Position numbers and translations under genes: made by a program | Notes under the pieces: model-generated | Database searches by the model: none | Seen by the model: the letters and a program-made list of their open reading frames with translations, nothing else | What the model was told of the DNA's origin: nothing | Shown here: piece by piece, positions 11,743 to 23,900 of the stretch | How the letters are laid out: each line of letters opens with the position of its first letter | Position numbering within the stretch: position 1 is the first letter of the stretch | Assembly (NCBI GenBank): GCA_022036555.1 | Contig: CM039140.1 | Location: 31,071,473 to 31,135,472, forward strand | Length of the DNA stretch: 64,000 bases | Reading direction: 5' to 3' | From: Microstegium vimineum | Taxonomy: Eukaryota; Streptophyta; Magnoliopsida; Poales; Poaceae

Positions 11743-11950
11743 CATGCCCCCCAGTTTCGGAACGTATAACTTTAGTGGAATTTCCTCCCTTTTACCGTTG
11801 TTTTGCCGTTACCCCAAAAGGGGCGTAGGGTTTCCTCGATGTACCAAATAGTTAAGGTCACCTCGATCCCCGCGTTTTTAAACCGGGTTTTTTAAATATT
11901 CCTGCACAATCGAAACAACCCCAAAAAGCCCCTGAACAGGCTTATAAAAA
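11743..11950 (+). promoter_or_regulatory. Putative promoter of the antisense ORF, copy A
   Basis: About 190 bp between the LTR end and a TATA-like motif (TATAAAAA at 11943-11950). It is absent from copy B, where the LTR end is followed after 14 bp by its own TATAAAAA (20902). The stretch has GGGGCGTAGGGTTTCC and CCTCGATCCCCGCG. Position upstream of the antisense ORF and the TATA motif suggest a promoter; this is inference. The PPT for reverse transcription should also lie beside 11743 on the - strand, but only a short G-rich GGGGGGCATG is visible. Confidence 0.35.
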
Positions 11951-11999
11951 ACCCCGGGGAAATCCGCACGGCTTTTTTCCCTAGCACATTCCTACTTTC

Positions 12000-14900
12000 C
12001 CTTTGCCCTCGTCTTCAACCTCTAGCCGTCTCGAAGAATGTGCCCCGAGCACCCTTTTCTACATCTAAGACGAACCGCAAGAAACCCCCGACTCCAATTG
12101 TCCAGGTCGAAAATCCAAAGGTAAGACTTTTTCCCTTTTTCCCATCCAGCCCCTCCATTTTTTTTGCACGAATCTGGGTCTTTCTTTGTTTCCCTTTTTC
12201 CCGCTCCTCGCTTTTCCTTTAAATCTTTGGAAAGTACAACAAGGTGTGTTCCCCCTTTTCGGTTCACCCTTTTAGTTCTTGGTCCATGGGGGTCCAATCC
12301 CATTATATAATCAACGCAAAAAAAAAACAAAACCCATTTCCCTTTAGACTGAATGTTTTGGTTAGGAAATTTTGGAAGGATTTCATTTTCCCATCCTGCC
12401 CAGCACCAAAGGGGGGGAAGAATGGTACTTAGGTTGCTGTGCGCGCAAATTACTGGCAAAAAATAGTTTTTTGGACCAATTTCAGGCTCTCTATTGCCGA
12501 CATGGAAAAGAATGAGAATAGTTAATAGCTCTCCTTTCTTCTGGAAATACCTTGAACTTTCTTTTTTCACATTTCACCACCCCCCACTCTTTCGATGTCC
12601 ACATGCTGACCGGGGGTAGACATCTCCCTACCGACACCCCTTTCTTGTTCAATAGGAAGGAGCACAGGGGTAAACAACCGGAACATTTGGGGATTTTTTC
12701 CCGGGTATATTCGGGGAAAACCAAAAACGGGATCGGTAAACCAAGAGAGCATGCCACCTTCCTGACATGTGGCTAGCAAATTCATCCCTTCTGCGGCAAG
12801 GCATCGGGCCCACAACATGTACCTCCAGCGCTGGAATGCTTTTCCGAGGGACAAGCTCCTTGGGCGATACTTCTAGGATCGGTATATCGTCTCCCCATCA
12901 AAATATCCCAGAAGTTCTCTAGGGAGCACACGGGAACTTTGGGGGGCCCCTGGTGGTTCTTTAACATTTTGGCGGGAAAGCACATTTTGCAGAAAAATAC
13001 TTCAAATTGACTTGTTGCCCAATGTTTCCCGAGAAAAAAATACCAGGGAAAACCACCAGTGTGGGGAGGGGTGAATCGGCAACTGCCCTCCACCAACTTT
13101 GGAGAGGCCACTATTGGTTTTCTGCCAGGGACCGATGCCGATGCCCGAGCAATTCGGTCTTTCTTTCAGAATTTTACAAGGGAAATTTCCTCCAAAAGGG
13201 CTCTGGTGGCCTTTATGCATGTAATAACCATTTCCCATTGCTGTTTACCTTACGAGGGGAATGTACCTGAAACGGACAATGATGAAGGCCAGCACACTCC
13301 TGGGAGCTATCCCAGTGAACATATTTGGACCCCGGGAAAGAACGCCCTCCATCATTTTTTTTTACTATCCACGGTACGGAAAGGGAAACTGGCTTTTTGG
13401 GGCAACTGCGTTAAGCTTTGTTACCCCAAAGGGTAGTGGCAGCAAGGCAAAAAATTCTCCAGTGCTCGGATGGAAAAAGGGGTTGTAAACCTTTCTCCCT
13501 TTTTTTCCCGAGGATTTTTTTTCTTGACTATCCTCTGGTCACCAACTTCTTTATTCCCAACGAGTACAAGTCTTGGTGAAAGGGATGGGGTTTGCAACTG
13601 TTCGCAAATCGTCGCACTCTATGGCACATGATCGATGCCGGGCCCCTATCGCCCTAACGACCAGTAAGTCTTCATCATGATGCATTCTCTTTTTTTTTAC
13701 CTTCGCCATCGTATCTGCCTTCTTGCGTGCAGGTTGATGACCCGTTTTCTCAAGAGCAAGGGGCGGCAACCCCTTTCCAGCTTGGGAATAATAGTCCCTT
13801 TTATCACCATCGGCCATAAGGCTCCCTCGGTAGCTCCCCCTTCATCCACAAAGGTACCCACACCGACACCTGCAAAAGCCAAGGCTACATCGGCCGCTGC
13901 TGCTGCCTTGACGGGGGGTTTGTTTGCAGTAAACTCATCTTCATCATACCGTTATTATACTGCTTAATCGGAAAATTTTACTTCATAAAACCCTTGCATG
14001 AAATTTTTGCTATGAGGTCATCGGCAACTGCCCCAAGCAACAAGCCCCTCCAAGTTTCGGCTGCCGATGCCCCCCCGTCTTCGTCGAAACGGGCCGGATC
14101 CTCTTCCGCTGTTCCCACCAAAAGAAAAGGAGGCGTTTGGGTGGCTAGCCCTTCTTCACCATCGGCAAAATTCGCACCATGAACTGTCGACACCGTCATC
14201 GGCAGGACTCCAACAACCCCTATCCAAGATAAACCGTTGGACGGTGTCCCTGGGGCAAGGGGGCGTTTTTATCCATGCGGAAGCGGAGGCTTTGGTATCG
14301 GCATCGGCATCGTCGGCTGAAAGCTCCGGATGAAGAAACCCCCGCAAGGGCAGTGGAGTAGCATCGGCCCCAGGCACCATCAGCCGAAGTCCCCGATGAA
14401 GAAACACCCATCAGGGCGGCGGAGGCCGGCATCAGCATGGGGCGACATCAGTCAAATATTCCTGATAAGGCGTATTTGCACCCACGGCCATGCAACTGAA
14501 GCAACATCAGCGTGGGTTTGCAGTCAGTCGAAAGTTGTTGATGGGGCAGCTCCACCGTTTTAGCAGCATCGGTAACGGTACCATAAAATGATCCCGATGA
14601 AAGAAGTGCTTCACAACCACAAACCAAGCATCATACCGGAAACAATGGCCGTCGACAACACCCCATACCCACGGGGTTTTAACTGTCCTTCTGACAAAAA
14701 GCTCAGTCATCGGCAACCGCCGCCGGAGGTCCAAGATGAGCCGGGCCAATTAACATACCAAGTCCTGGGCTAGAAATCCCCTTCAAGATGGTAAGTTAAT
14801 CAATAGAAATTCTAATTTTACTTCTTAACCCACGGCATTTATTATACCCTTCCGTTTTCAGGCCCAAGTTCTCCGGTGTCTGTTCTCCTTCAGCCTCAAC

Positions 14901-15610
14901 CTGCAGGATTTAAGATAGAAAGCCAAAAGGGCCCCCCCCCAAGCAGACAGCCTGTTTTCTTCTTCGGTTGACATTACCCGATGACGAGGGGGAGGAGAGT
15001 CTGTCCCAACCCTGTCGGCAGAGATCAAGACCAAAATCGGCACTGCTTTCCTTGCTGCTACAAGACACATCCCAGCTTTTTCAAGACTCTTCGGCAGCAA
15101 GGATCGTTTCAAAGCATCCAAAGTCATTCCCCGCCGACGTAGCAGAAAACCCCTTTTCCAGGTAGTTCTATCGATATCAAAAAAGATCCAAAACAGGGCT
15201 TATTCGGGGGGGATTGCCGATAGAGCAGCCCCAAACCAAGAGGAGGGAGAGAAGCTCAAATTTTTTAAAAAACCCCTTTTCCGATGAGAAAGCACGAAGC
15301 ATCGGTTTAAGCAAAAATTTCCATCGGCAACCTGGGAAAAAGAAATTTTTCTCGACTGTCGGCAAGGAAGGAGGAGCTACAAAAGGCGGGTACACAGGTT
15401 GAGGGGATTTTGGGCTGCAGCCAACCAGCAAAAAACTCAACTTTTCCGACTCCATCAAAGGTTTTTTGCAGAAAAAAAGGGACCAGCCGCTCGCAAGCCA
15501 TCTCGTGGAAGAAGAAGATCAAGCCAGTTGAGGGCTCTGCCGATGCTAACAGCCAGGAGTGGATGAGATTTGAAAAAATTCGCCCGCGTTTTTGATTTCG
15601 TCATTCCCCT
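12000..15610 (+). pseudogene. Antisense extra ORF, plant-mobile-domain type (copy A), broken
   Basis: Parallel to 20950-24300 of copy B and in the same position beside the LTR. Recognisable pieces are a segment near 12490-12650 (LSIADMEKNE in a shifted frame, HMLTG followed by RHLP), the mobile-domain core near 12770-13480 (LPGTDADARAI, HVITISHCCLPYEGN), Ala/Ser/Pro-rich exons at 13830-14180 (SSATAPSNKPLQVSAADAPP), and a Gln/Lys-rich C-terminal part to about 15595. The plant mobile domain (PF10536) occurs in plant transposons and in a few host proteins; its role in elements is not established. Frames break every 50-90 codons, with many breaks at runs of A, T, G or C. Confidence 0.65.
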
Positions 15611-16270
15611 CCTTGCTGTAATTTATGTATCAGCAACAAAAGTTTCCTTGTAATGACTCTGGGGGGGGCCTTTTTAATTAAAAGTTTGATGTTTTTACCG
15701 ATGTATTACAATTCCTTTTCATCGGCATTCCAAATGAGCACGTCATGTGTCGACTTTCAGAGTTTCTGGAATGTATGCTTTGTGGAGGTAGACCCGTCTT
15801 ATCTGATGGGGGAAATTGATTAGGAAACCCCCAGGCCTAGAATTCAATCTTGATCGGTTTAAAATCAATCTCAAAGCAGAGTACCTCGGCAAACTTGTTC
15901 ACCCAGTCATCGGCAATTTATTACCCATAGCATAACCCATGAATCGGCTAAAATCTTGAGTTTAAACCAACTCATTAACTGACCCTGGCATTTAGTGATT
16001 GTAAAAAACAATCGGCAACAGGGCTTCATATTTCCATCGGACAGAATTAGGACAATGCCGATAGGCCCACCGCAAAGTTTGTAAAATCCCAAAAACGCAC
16101 GCGACACACACTTAGTTTATCATGCGCAAGGCAGCAAATTTATTCTTACAATTATCTCCCGGCAATTAACGAATCTATCGGGAGTGCGGGTTCCCCAAAA
16201 CCCAAGCCATCGTAGGTGCCCAAAGTATAATAATTGGAATCGCCGGTTTGCCGAATACAGCCCCCAAAAC
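15611..16270 (-). pseudogene. Deletion zone of copy A with an RNase H-like remnant
   Basis: Where copy B has about 3.8 kb of protease, RT, RNase H and integrase, copy A has only this stretch. The part to about 15790 matches the noncoding region between the antisense ORF and integrase in copy B (24300-24440). A - strand frame at 15907-16107 reads IGIVLILSDGNM then FFTITKCQ and KILAD, which resembles the RNase H pattern G-I-V-L-I-S-P-D-G followed by a Leu-rich helix. Its sequence is not close to the copy B RNase H, so it may come from a diverged subfamily or a second RNase H domain. The rest shows nothing recognisable. Confidence 0.4.
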
Positions 16271-19200
16271 TAACAGGTCCAGATTGACCTCAATCAACCA
16301 TGGGTGAATCATCGGCATTTGCCGAGGGGGCTTCTATCCCTGCGCTTTGGTCTCCACCGCCTTCTCCCGCGGGGTTGCAGTGTAATCAGGTCATCGCGGC
16401 GCTGGACTGAATCCTCCCTTCGGGGTTTTTTATTTTAAACCCTTAGGGACGGGGGAGGAAGCTTGGTTTTCCCAGGGGGTGATGCTCCCTTTTCACTCAT
16501 GACATCGGCACTTCTTCCCGATGTTGGGATTTTCGGAAGAAGTTCCCTTCTTTGTTTAGGTGGCAGTTTTCCATTAGCATATGCCATCTCCTCCACTCCC
16601 TCGGGTTTCAACACGGGCTTGCCAAGCCGATCTTTGGGCCCACTGAGCTTGCCCCCCAGTGGGTCATGTGCCGATCTGTCTTCTTTTTTGAGCGGCCTTG
16701 GCGTATCTGGGGCCTGATCATAAAAAAAAAGGTCTCTTACCTGACCGATCGGCAGCGTAGTACCGTTGCACTATGGACAGTTATCGGCGGGGGGGCAGTT
16801 GATCCCTTTCCTCAGCCAATGAAAAAAGAAGGGACACTCCAGGGGTCCTTATGTGAAGCCATTCCCGTTGCTTTCTTTCTTCTTCCCGGATACGTTCCTC
16901 ACGTGATTGCCGTTGATTATCGCCTTGGCTATTTGTCTGTGATCAAAACTCCAGGAGCCCTGTCGGCACTGTTACCTTCATCGGCGACCTTCTTACCTCT
17001 TCTGTCATCGGCGAACCTCCCTACATCATGCTCAGGGCACTTGGAAACCCGGGTTTCGAGGGAGTTCCTTCGGGCAGCTTCCGATGTCAGCATTGGTTTT
17101 TTTCGCTGATCTCCACCTATTTTTGGGGGAACGGGTGTGATCTACCTTCTTTGGGTTTTTTGGGCTTTAGAGTTTTCAAAACTGGACCCGGGTCCAGAGT
17201 TAATTTCTGACTGCAGCTGCTGCCTGAAACTTTGCAGTCTTTGGTTACTAATGAGAAGTTGCATTGGCCACATACAGTACTGGTTTGGAGTTCCTGGGCC
17301 GATGGAATTGCCGGGAATTAGGGGCCAATTAATTCCCCCTCCCGGAAGCAAAGTCAAATATCCCATCGGCCTTCGTGACATCGAAGGTGAACTTTTTCCC
17401 CAAACCTTTTTCTGGTCGAAGCACAAGGCATCGGCTCCTATCATTCACCCATTCAACAGTGCCGACATTCACCTCATCACCTGATTCAGGGCTCCCCCGT
17501 CCAACGAAGAGTACCTTGCGCTCCAAGCCCCCCCTGGGCTTGAAAGTTCAACATCCCGGGTCGACCTCCCAGTGACATCAAAGGTGAATTCCCTTTCCCC
17601 GTTCAGCACGCCGTACTGGTTCTCTGCCCCGGGCTGGAATTCATTTTTCGGGTTTGGGGAAACCCCCTTGGGTTTTGATTTTGCCGACTAATCAACTAAA
17701 CAGGTTGATGTTCCCTTCGTTTGTCTCCGTGGGTGAACAAGCTGAAAACGACACGTCCACAGCACCAATCTGATGAACATTATGCATCGGCTGATTGACC
17801 GGATGGGGCCCAAATCTGAACCCCTTTTTACTAGCTGACTATGTTGATGTACTTCCTCCCGGTCTTGACGTTAAAAGTACTCGAGTGTTTGGAACATACA
17901 CAAATGCCGTTTTTTTGAACCCATGCATCGGCAGGGTGGGCCCATGGGCCATCTTTGCACAGTCATTGGTTTGCTTGTGGCGTTACATCATCGGTCGCTG
18001 TACCGTTTTCTCTTTTGCACTTGCGAGATTGTGGGGTAATACGTGTTGGTTGGGCGCCCGATACTTTTTATGCAAACCCCCGGATGGTACTGTAGAACTC
18101 TTACCACTTGGCGCTCAGGCTGCCATTTTTGCTGCTGAATCGGCAATTGCTGATCCAAAATACATTAGGGGTTTATCGGCATAAGACTTACCGATGGCTG
18201 GCAAATAGTTGACTCCCACAGCTTTTTCCCACACTCAGATGATAGGCCTCGACTTGCGGGATACCATGGGCGGGGCACTATCACCGATGCAGACTGATTG
18301 ACATCGGAAATTGTTTTGTCCCCACCGACCAAAGACTCGCCGATGGTGACAGCCAACTGATTCCTGCAACCTTGTACTCTTGGATGTAGCTTTGATTTGT
18401 AGGTACCAAGGGTTGAGTAGTGATTGCCGATACAGGTTGATTAGCAATCGGCACACCTTGTTGCATCGGCCAGTAGTTGCCGTGACTGATAGCCAGCTTG
18501 AGGCTTGTTTGAACAGCTTACGGTCGATGCTGGCTGACTGACGCTCGATACTGTGTGTGATTGCAATCGGCCAAGAATTCGCCGATGTAGGCTGATTAAC
18601 TATCACGCGGTTTTGTTGCATCGGCCAAGCATTCGCCGATAACCGATAACCGCGGGGGTGTTCGTCTTGCTGTACCCTTGATTGATCACTTGGACTCACG
18701 GTTACCGCAGCTTGAGTAGCCACTGACGTCGGCAATACCTATCGGCAAAAAGGTCACCAAACGACTGATAGTCCGGCTGATGCATGCTGTTCTTGTGGCG
18801 CCGACATTTAATGACATAGCTACTTTGATTAGCAGATGTTCCCAGTTTGAAGAAACCATTGCCCATGGGTTGACTTGCAACCGCTGGGCTTGTTGTATCG
18901 GCAAGTGACCTGCCGATAGTTGGGCACACGGCACTCTGGGTATTGCCGTTTGTTAGATTCCCTGTTGGCGACTGCAGCGTTGGAGAGGACGTAGCACAAT
19001 TGCATCACTGGAACCATCGGCTGTACAGATGTTGCCGATGCCATGGGAGCCCTCCACCCTGCATGGTCACCTTGGACCGATCTGGAATCAGTAGATGATT
19101 CGAAGACCATACCATATCCCACCAGCTGGCAGAAGTTGACTGACTCTGGATGACAAGGCCCGGGCATTGCTGAAGCCACCAGATTCGTATTCACCTGAGT

Positions 19201-19656
19201 AAAGCTTGTTGGGCTCAATCTTGGTGGTATGATCTCATCGGCGGATTGGTTTCATAATCGGTGAAGACACCCTTGGAACCGCCGATGGAGTCGCAACAAA
19301 TTGCCGATCCGAGTCGACCGACGATGCTCTGGACCAACATATATATGGTGCCTGCCCCTTGAAAGTTTGCTTTACAGCATTGCATATAGCGTTGGACAAC
19401 ACATTGGATGGGCTAAATGAATGCATTATTGAATGCAGAATTAACATCTCTTGTATTTTACCAGGATCGACGTTGAAGTGGTCTGCCGCAGCAACGGCGG
19501 ATCTTGCTTCTGTATTGCTTCGCCGATCCCGTTTAGGCTAGAAGGATCTAAGATACGGAGCACATTGTATTCCTCCATTGCCTGCTCCAGAGCCTGTTTC
19601 TGATGAGCTGTCAGATCTGTTGTGGAGACTTCAATGACACTCCTGAGATTAGTCAT
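16271..19656 (-). pseudogene. gag of family 2 copy A, broken
   Basis: The likely start is the ATG at 19656, reading MTNLRSVIEVSTTDLTAHQK; copy B has the related MGDN followed by RNVIEVS at 31359. Downstream blocks match copy B gag in order: a Gln/Pro/Ser-rich part (about 18235-19220), a segment parallel to the FTFDITKADRMFD stretch (17329-17526 reads KFTFDVTKADGIFDF), and the region facing 28330-28700 of copy B (16320-16720). Gag forms the particle that packages element RNA. The capsid core segment present in copy B (about 29464-29751) is not recognisable here, so part of gag also seems lost. Stops and frameshifts are frequent. Confidence 0.65.
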
Positions 19657-19783
19657 GATAAATATATTTATATAATCGTGTCCCCTGGTTGTGTGCAAAT
19701 CATATCTCCTCGAATTGCCGCGCATACCTATTGCATACCTCTCTTACATTCCTGCTCAGTGCGAAGGAAATTCAAAATACCCC
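19657..19783 (-). other. Leader of copy A with displaced primer-binding-site-like sequence
   Basis: On the - strand 19680-19699 reads TTTGCACACAACCAGGGGAC, a degraded relative of the copy B site TGGCACACCCGGTGGGACC. In copy B the site is 7 bp from the LTR; here about 84 bp (19700-19783) separate it from the LTR end. The intervening stretch has no match elsewhere in the window. Confidence 0.4.
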
Positions 19784-20887
19784 TGTTGACACAAATAGCG
19801 TCAGATCTGTGAACACCTCGGGCTATTACCCAAAGCTCGATGTCGAGGGCGTGCCAGTCGATTTGACCAATCAATCGACAAAGATGATAACTATGACAAA
19901 CTGAACGAGAAGATAGCGATGCGCCCGGACCGTCAAGGCTCAGATTGATCACGGATAACTAGAGCAGAGCTAGACGAGGCAAACAGCGATGCGCTCGGAT
20001 TGCCAAAGCCTAGAGGTACTCCCACGCGGAACTAGCAAGGATTTTGACGGAGATCAAGGTGATGCAGCCCGTCGAAAGCTTGAAGAACTTGTTAAAGCTA
20101 TAACTAATGCATAATAAGGGTAAATTGCGGTAAAAGTAGGATAAAAAAGTAGAATTGGTTTGTTTTTGATTGATTGATGTTTTATTCCATAGCCCTCGGG
20201 CACATATTTTATACTCCCGCAGGGAGTTGTACAATGACACGACACATATCTTTCCTAAAACAAACTCCTACTTTAAAGGAAACTGACTCGCGCAGGAGCC
20301 GGATAACATATTTATTTCCTAAACAAACAAAACCTATTTTAAGGGAAATAAGCGACCCATGCAAGGTCGAACTCAAACTACTATAATAATACTGGCACAG
20401 AACACCAGTTTCCTATACTTCTTCTCGATGGAAACTTTCCATCGAACAGATCCCTTTAATCCGCACCTTCCTTCTTTGGCCACTTGTAATCTTCTGCTGC
20501 CACCAAGTGCTCACACCCATCGGCATCGGCAATTACTTTCCGGATCGGTAATTGGCAGTATCTCTTCATCGCAATCGGCAATGAGCCCTTATCGGCAATC
20601 GGCAATCATCTTCCATCGGCAATACGGCAATGATCCCTCATCGGCAATCAACAATAGCAGCTCATCACAATCGGCAATAATTCTTCATCGGCCATCGGCA
20701 ATGGCTTTCATCAGCTTCAGCAAGACCACCAATTAACCTTCGTCGGCAAAGATCATCAGCTTCCATCGGCAAACGCACTTGGTCTTTCCCGCAGCACTTC
20801 GGCAAACATCTTCCAATGCCGATGGAGAACGGCCATTGACCATCAAGCCTCAGCCCATTTGACACGTGTCGAAAAACGGTGTCAACA
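19784..20887 (-). repeat. Family 2 LTR shared by copies A and B
   Basis: Starts TGTTGACAC at 19784 and ends GTGTCAACA at 20887, a 9-bp terminal inverted repeat that is also found at the ends of the LTR at 31401-32435. Length is 1104 bp. Internal sequence on its left is the gag end of copy A, and on its right the antisense-ORF end of copy B, so this one LTR serves as 5' LTR of A and 3' LTR of B. The segment 20515-20850 is a dense field of ATCGGCA motifs. Confidence 0.9.
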
Positions 20888-20901
20888 ACCCCTGACCAGC
20901 T

Positions 20902-20910
20902 TATAAAAAG
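20902..20910 (+). promoter_or_regulatory. TATA-like box upstream of the copy B antisense ORF
   Basis: TATAAAAAG begins 14 bp inside the LTR end on the + strand and precedes the antisense ORF by roughly 50-170 bp. Copy A has the equivalent TATAAAAA at 11943. Conservation of the motif between two otherwise diverged copies supports a promoter role; no transcript evidence is available. Confidence 0.45.
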
Positions 20911-20949
20911 TTATCACCATCCAATCTGTTTTTACCCTGAGCCTACTTT

Positions 20950-23900
20950 TACTTTCACCTGCCCTTGTCTTCAAACCTCGGCGGCGACTCCAAAGAACAG
21001 CTCCGTGAACTCAAGTAACAGTAATTTCCTCAAGCAGAAAACAAATTGCAAGGATTCTCCCAGCTCCAATGGTGATAACCACTTCGACGTCCCCAAGGTA
21101 ATCTATCCTCCTCACTTCACCTTCTGCAAGTTCCTTTTCCATATCAATTTTGTAATCTCTTTTCCCCTTTCTTTCTTTGATTTTTTCCGAAAACCTAGGA
21201 ACTGTACAACAAGGTAGTAATTCCTATTGAGCAAATCCAATTTCAACTGCCTAGGCCCAATGGAAACCCTGATCCTACCAATCTGATCAACACAGAGACC
21301 AACCACATCCCTTTCAGATCCGAGTGCTTTAGCCTAGGGTTATGAAAAGATGTCTTCCGTTCATGGCCTAGACCCACCAAGGGATGGAGAACTGGTACCT
21401 CAGAGTAATTAGAACATAGCAAGTTTATTGGTCAGAGCGCAACCTGGACTAGTGCATTAGACTCTCCATTGCCGATATGGAAAAGAACGAAAATATGATG
21501 ATGGCCGCATCTTATTTTTGGTCCGATACAATGAATTCCTTCTTGTTCAGACACGGACCAGCCACTCCACTCTTGCCGATGTGCATATGCTTACCGGCCT
21601 TGATGTCTCCTCTGCCGATATCCCCCCTTGTTCAATAGGAAGGCTGAGTATAAAGTGAACACGCGCAATATCGGCGGTTGACTGGTTACATCCAGGAATA
21701 TCAAAAGACTGGATCGGTAAGTCAAAGGGAGCACGCAATCTTCTTGAATATGTGGTTGGAAAAATTTATCTTCTGTGGCAGAACCGTCGGACCTACTACC
21801 ATGTATCTTCCTGCAGCAGAGCTCCTTGCCGATGGAACAAAACTCCCTCTCGGCCGATACCTTCTTGGATCGGTATAACCATCTCCTACACCAAGTGGCC
21901 AAGAAATTATTGTTAGGCGAGTCCATCGGCAACCTCGGAGGTCCCTGGTGGTTTGTAAATATGTGGTTGAATGCACACATGTACAAGGTCCTCCAATTTA
22001 ACTTATTCATCAGCAATTTCCGAGGGATATATCGGAAAACTATGTATTTGGTGATGATGAATCGGCAACTCGTCCCCCACTCAATTTTGGGGAAGCTATC
22101 ATAGTGCTACCAGGAACCGATGCCAATGCAGACCAGTTTGGTAGATTCTTTCAAAAGCTTTATAACGAAATCCCTGCTTCAGAACGGCTTTGGTGGCCCT
22201 ACATGATGATGACAACCGATTTCCTTTGTTATTCAATCTTACCGATGGGAACGTGTCTTAGAATGAAGTAATCATGAAGGCCAGTATTGTTCCCCGAGCT
22301 ATTCCAGTCAACATTTTGGAACTGGGAAGAATGCTCCTCCACCCTTTGAGTTTTATTACCCATCGGCAGTAGCAAGACAACTAGCATTCGGTCAATTACC
22401 GATCAAACTCTGCTACGCCACGGTGATAAAACCAAGACAAATTATCTCCAGTGCTATAGATTGGAACAAGGTTGTCAATCTTCCTCCCGACGCTGAAAAC
22501 ATCAGATATCGACCTATCCTCCTGGGCACCAACATCTTTCATCACGGAGGAATACAAATTTTGGTGGCAAGAATGGAGAAGCCAACTGTTCGCCAAGTCA
22601 TCGCACTATTATCGGCATCTGATCGACGTCAATCACGTCATTCCCGATGATGCAGTGAGTTTCTTTTATCCCAATGCACTTCTTATTACTTATCCCTATC
22701 GGTACCTGATCTTCTTTTGTTTAACAAGTTGACGACCCAATCCCCAAAATGAGCAGGAGTGACAAGCCTTTCCATCTTCGAGTGATGAGCCCTGTATCGA
22801 TTATCGGTAATAAAGCTCCTACACCTAGCTGCCTTCACTCCTCAGAGGGTACCTAAGGTCACTCTCAAGCCCAAGCTGATGCCCGCAAAGACCGTCGCTA
22901 CTCCATCGGCTGCTGCCGCCATCTTGGCGCGAGCTTTCGCAGTTAAGTTTTACTTTTACTTATACCGATCACAAACTGCTTATCGGCAACATTTTACTTT
23001 ATGTAACTTGCACCAAAAATTTCAGGCAATGAGGCCATCGGCAGCTGCTCCAAATGCGCAAGCTTCTCCCACCTCCTGCTGCCGATGCCCCCAAGCTTCG
23101 CAACCAAAACGGGCTGGTTCACCAACCGCTGCTCCGAAGAAGAAAAGACGTTTGAGGCTAGCCACTCCAGCTGCATCACCAACTCCCGCCGATACACCAA
23201 TAGTGGAGCCATCATCGACGTTTGCCCCTGATCAGCCAATGGATGAAATCCTTAACCAGGAAACAACCCCATCGCCGCAGGAACTAGCTGCAACATCGGC
23301 ATCGGCACTAGCACTACGCCAGACAGAACAACATCTCCGACCAGAGAACGGCCTCCCCACCACAGGAGCCAACCATCGCAGTAGAGACAGCGCCAGCAAC
23401 AACACCAACCGCCCCTCCTACGGAAGCGTGTTCATCGGCAACCATTGCCGATCTCCAGGATGAGGCCATACTAGCCAACTTCCCAAGCCCTAGTAAGAAA
23501 TTCCGCTTCAAGATGGTAAGCCGATTATTTAAAAACTTGCAGCATAAACTTATGATCGGCAAAACTCTAACTTCTCCTTTTCAGGCCCAAGATTCTCCCG
23601 ATAGCTTGACGAAGACGAAGACAGAGAAGGTTCTGCTCCAGCGAATAGCTTATTCTCCTTCGCCGTCAACCTTCCCGATGAAGACGAAGACGAAGAAAGC
23701 TCCGCTCCAGCTTTATCGGCAGATGTCAAACTCAAGCTTCAAACATTGCTATCTTTACTGCAACAAGACACATCCCATCTCGTCCAAGACTCTACTGCAG
23801 CAAAGATAGCTTTTAAAGACATCCAGGGCCACCTGTCTGCCGATACAGAAGAAACACTCTTCTAGGCAGCATTTCTTGAGAGCAAGCAATTCCAGTACCA

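Larger units (their letters stand above)
11538..20887 (-). mobile_element. Ty3/gypsy element, family 2 copy A, internally deleted, 3' LTR truncated
   Basis: Read on the - strand: LTR 19784-20887 (shared with copy B), displaced primer binding site, gag, a short RNase H-like remnant, then an antisense plant-mobile-domain ORF and a truncated LTR at 11538-11742. Nearly every block has a counterpart in copy B in the same order, but most of protease, RT and integrase (about 24450-28270 in copy B) is replaced by some 600 bp at 15650-16270. The copy is therefore non-autonomous. Sequence divergence from copy B is large, with many homopolymer-length differences. Confidence 0.8.

Noticed and set aside
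22879..23463. Ala/Ser/Pro-rich 194-codon ORF as a stand-alone gene
   Set aside because: Its counterpart exists in copy A at 13830-14180 in the same context, so it is part of the mobile-domain ORF of family 2.
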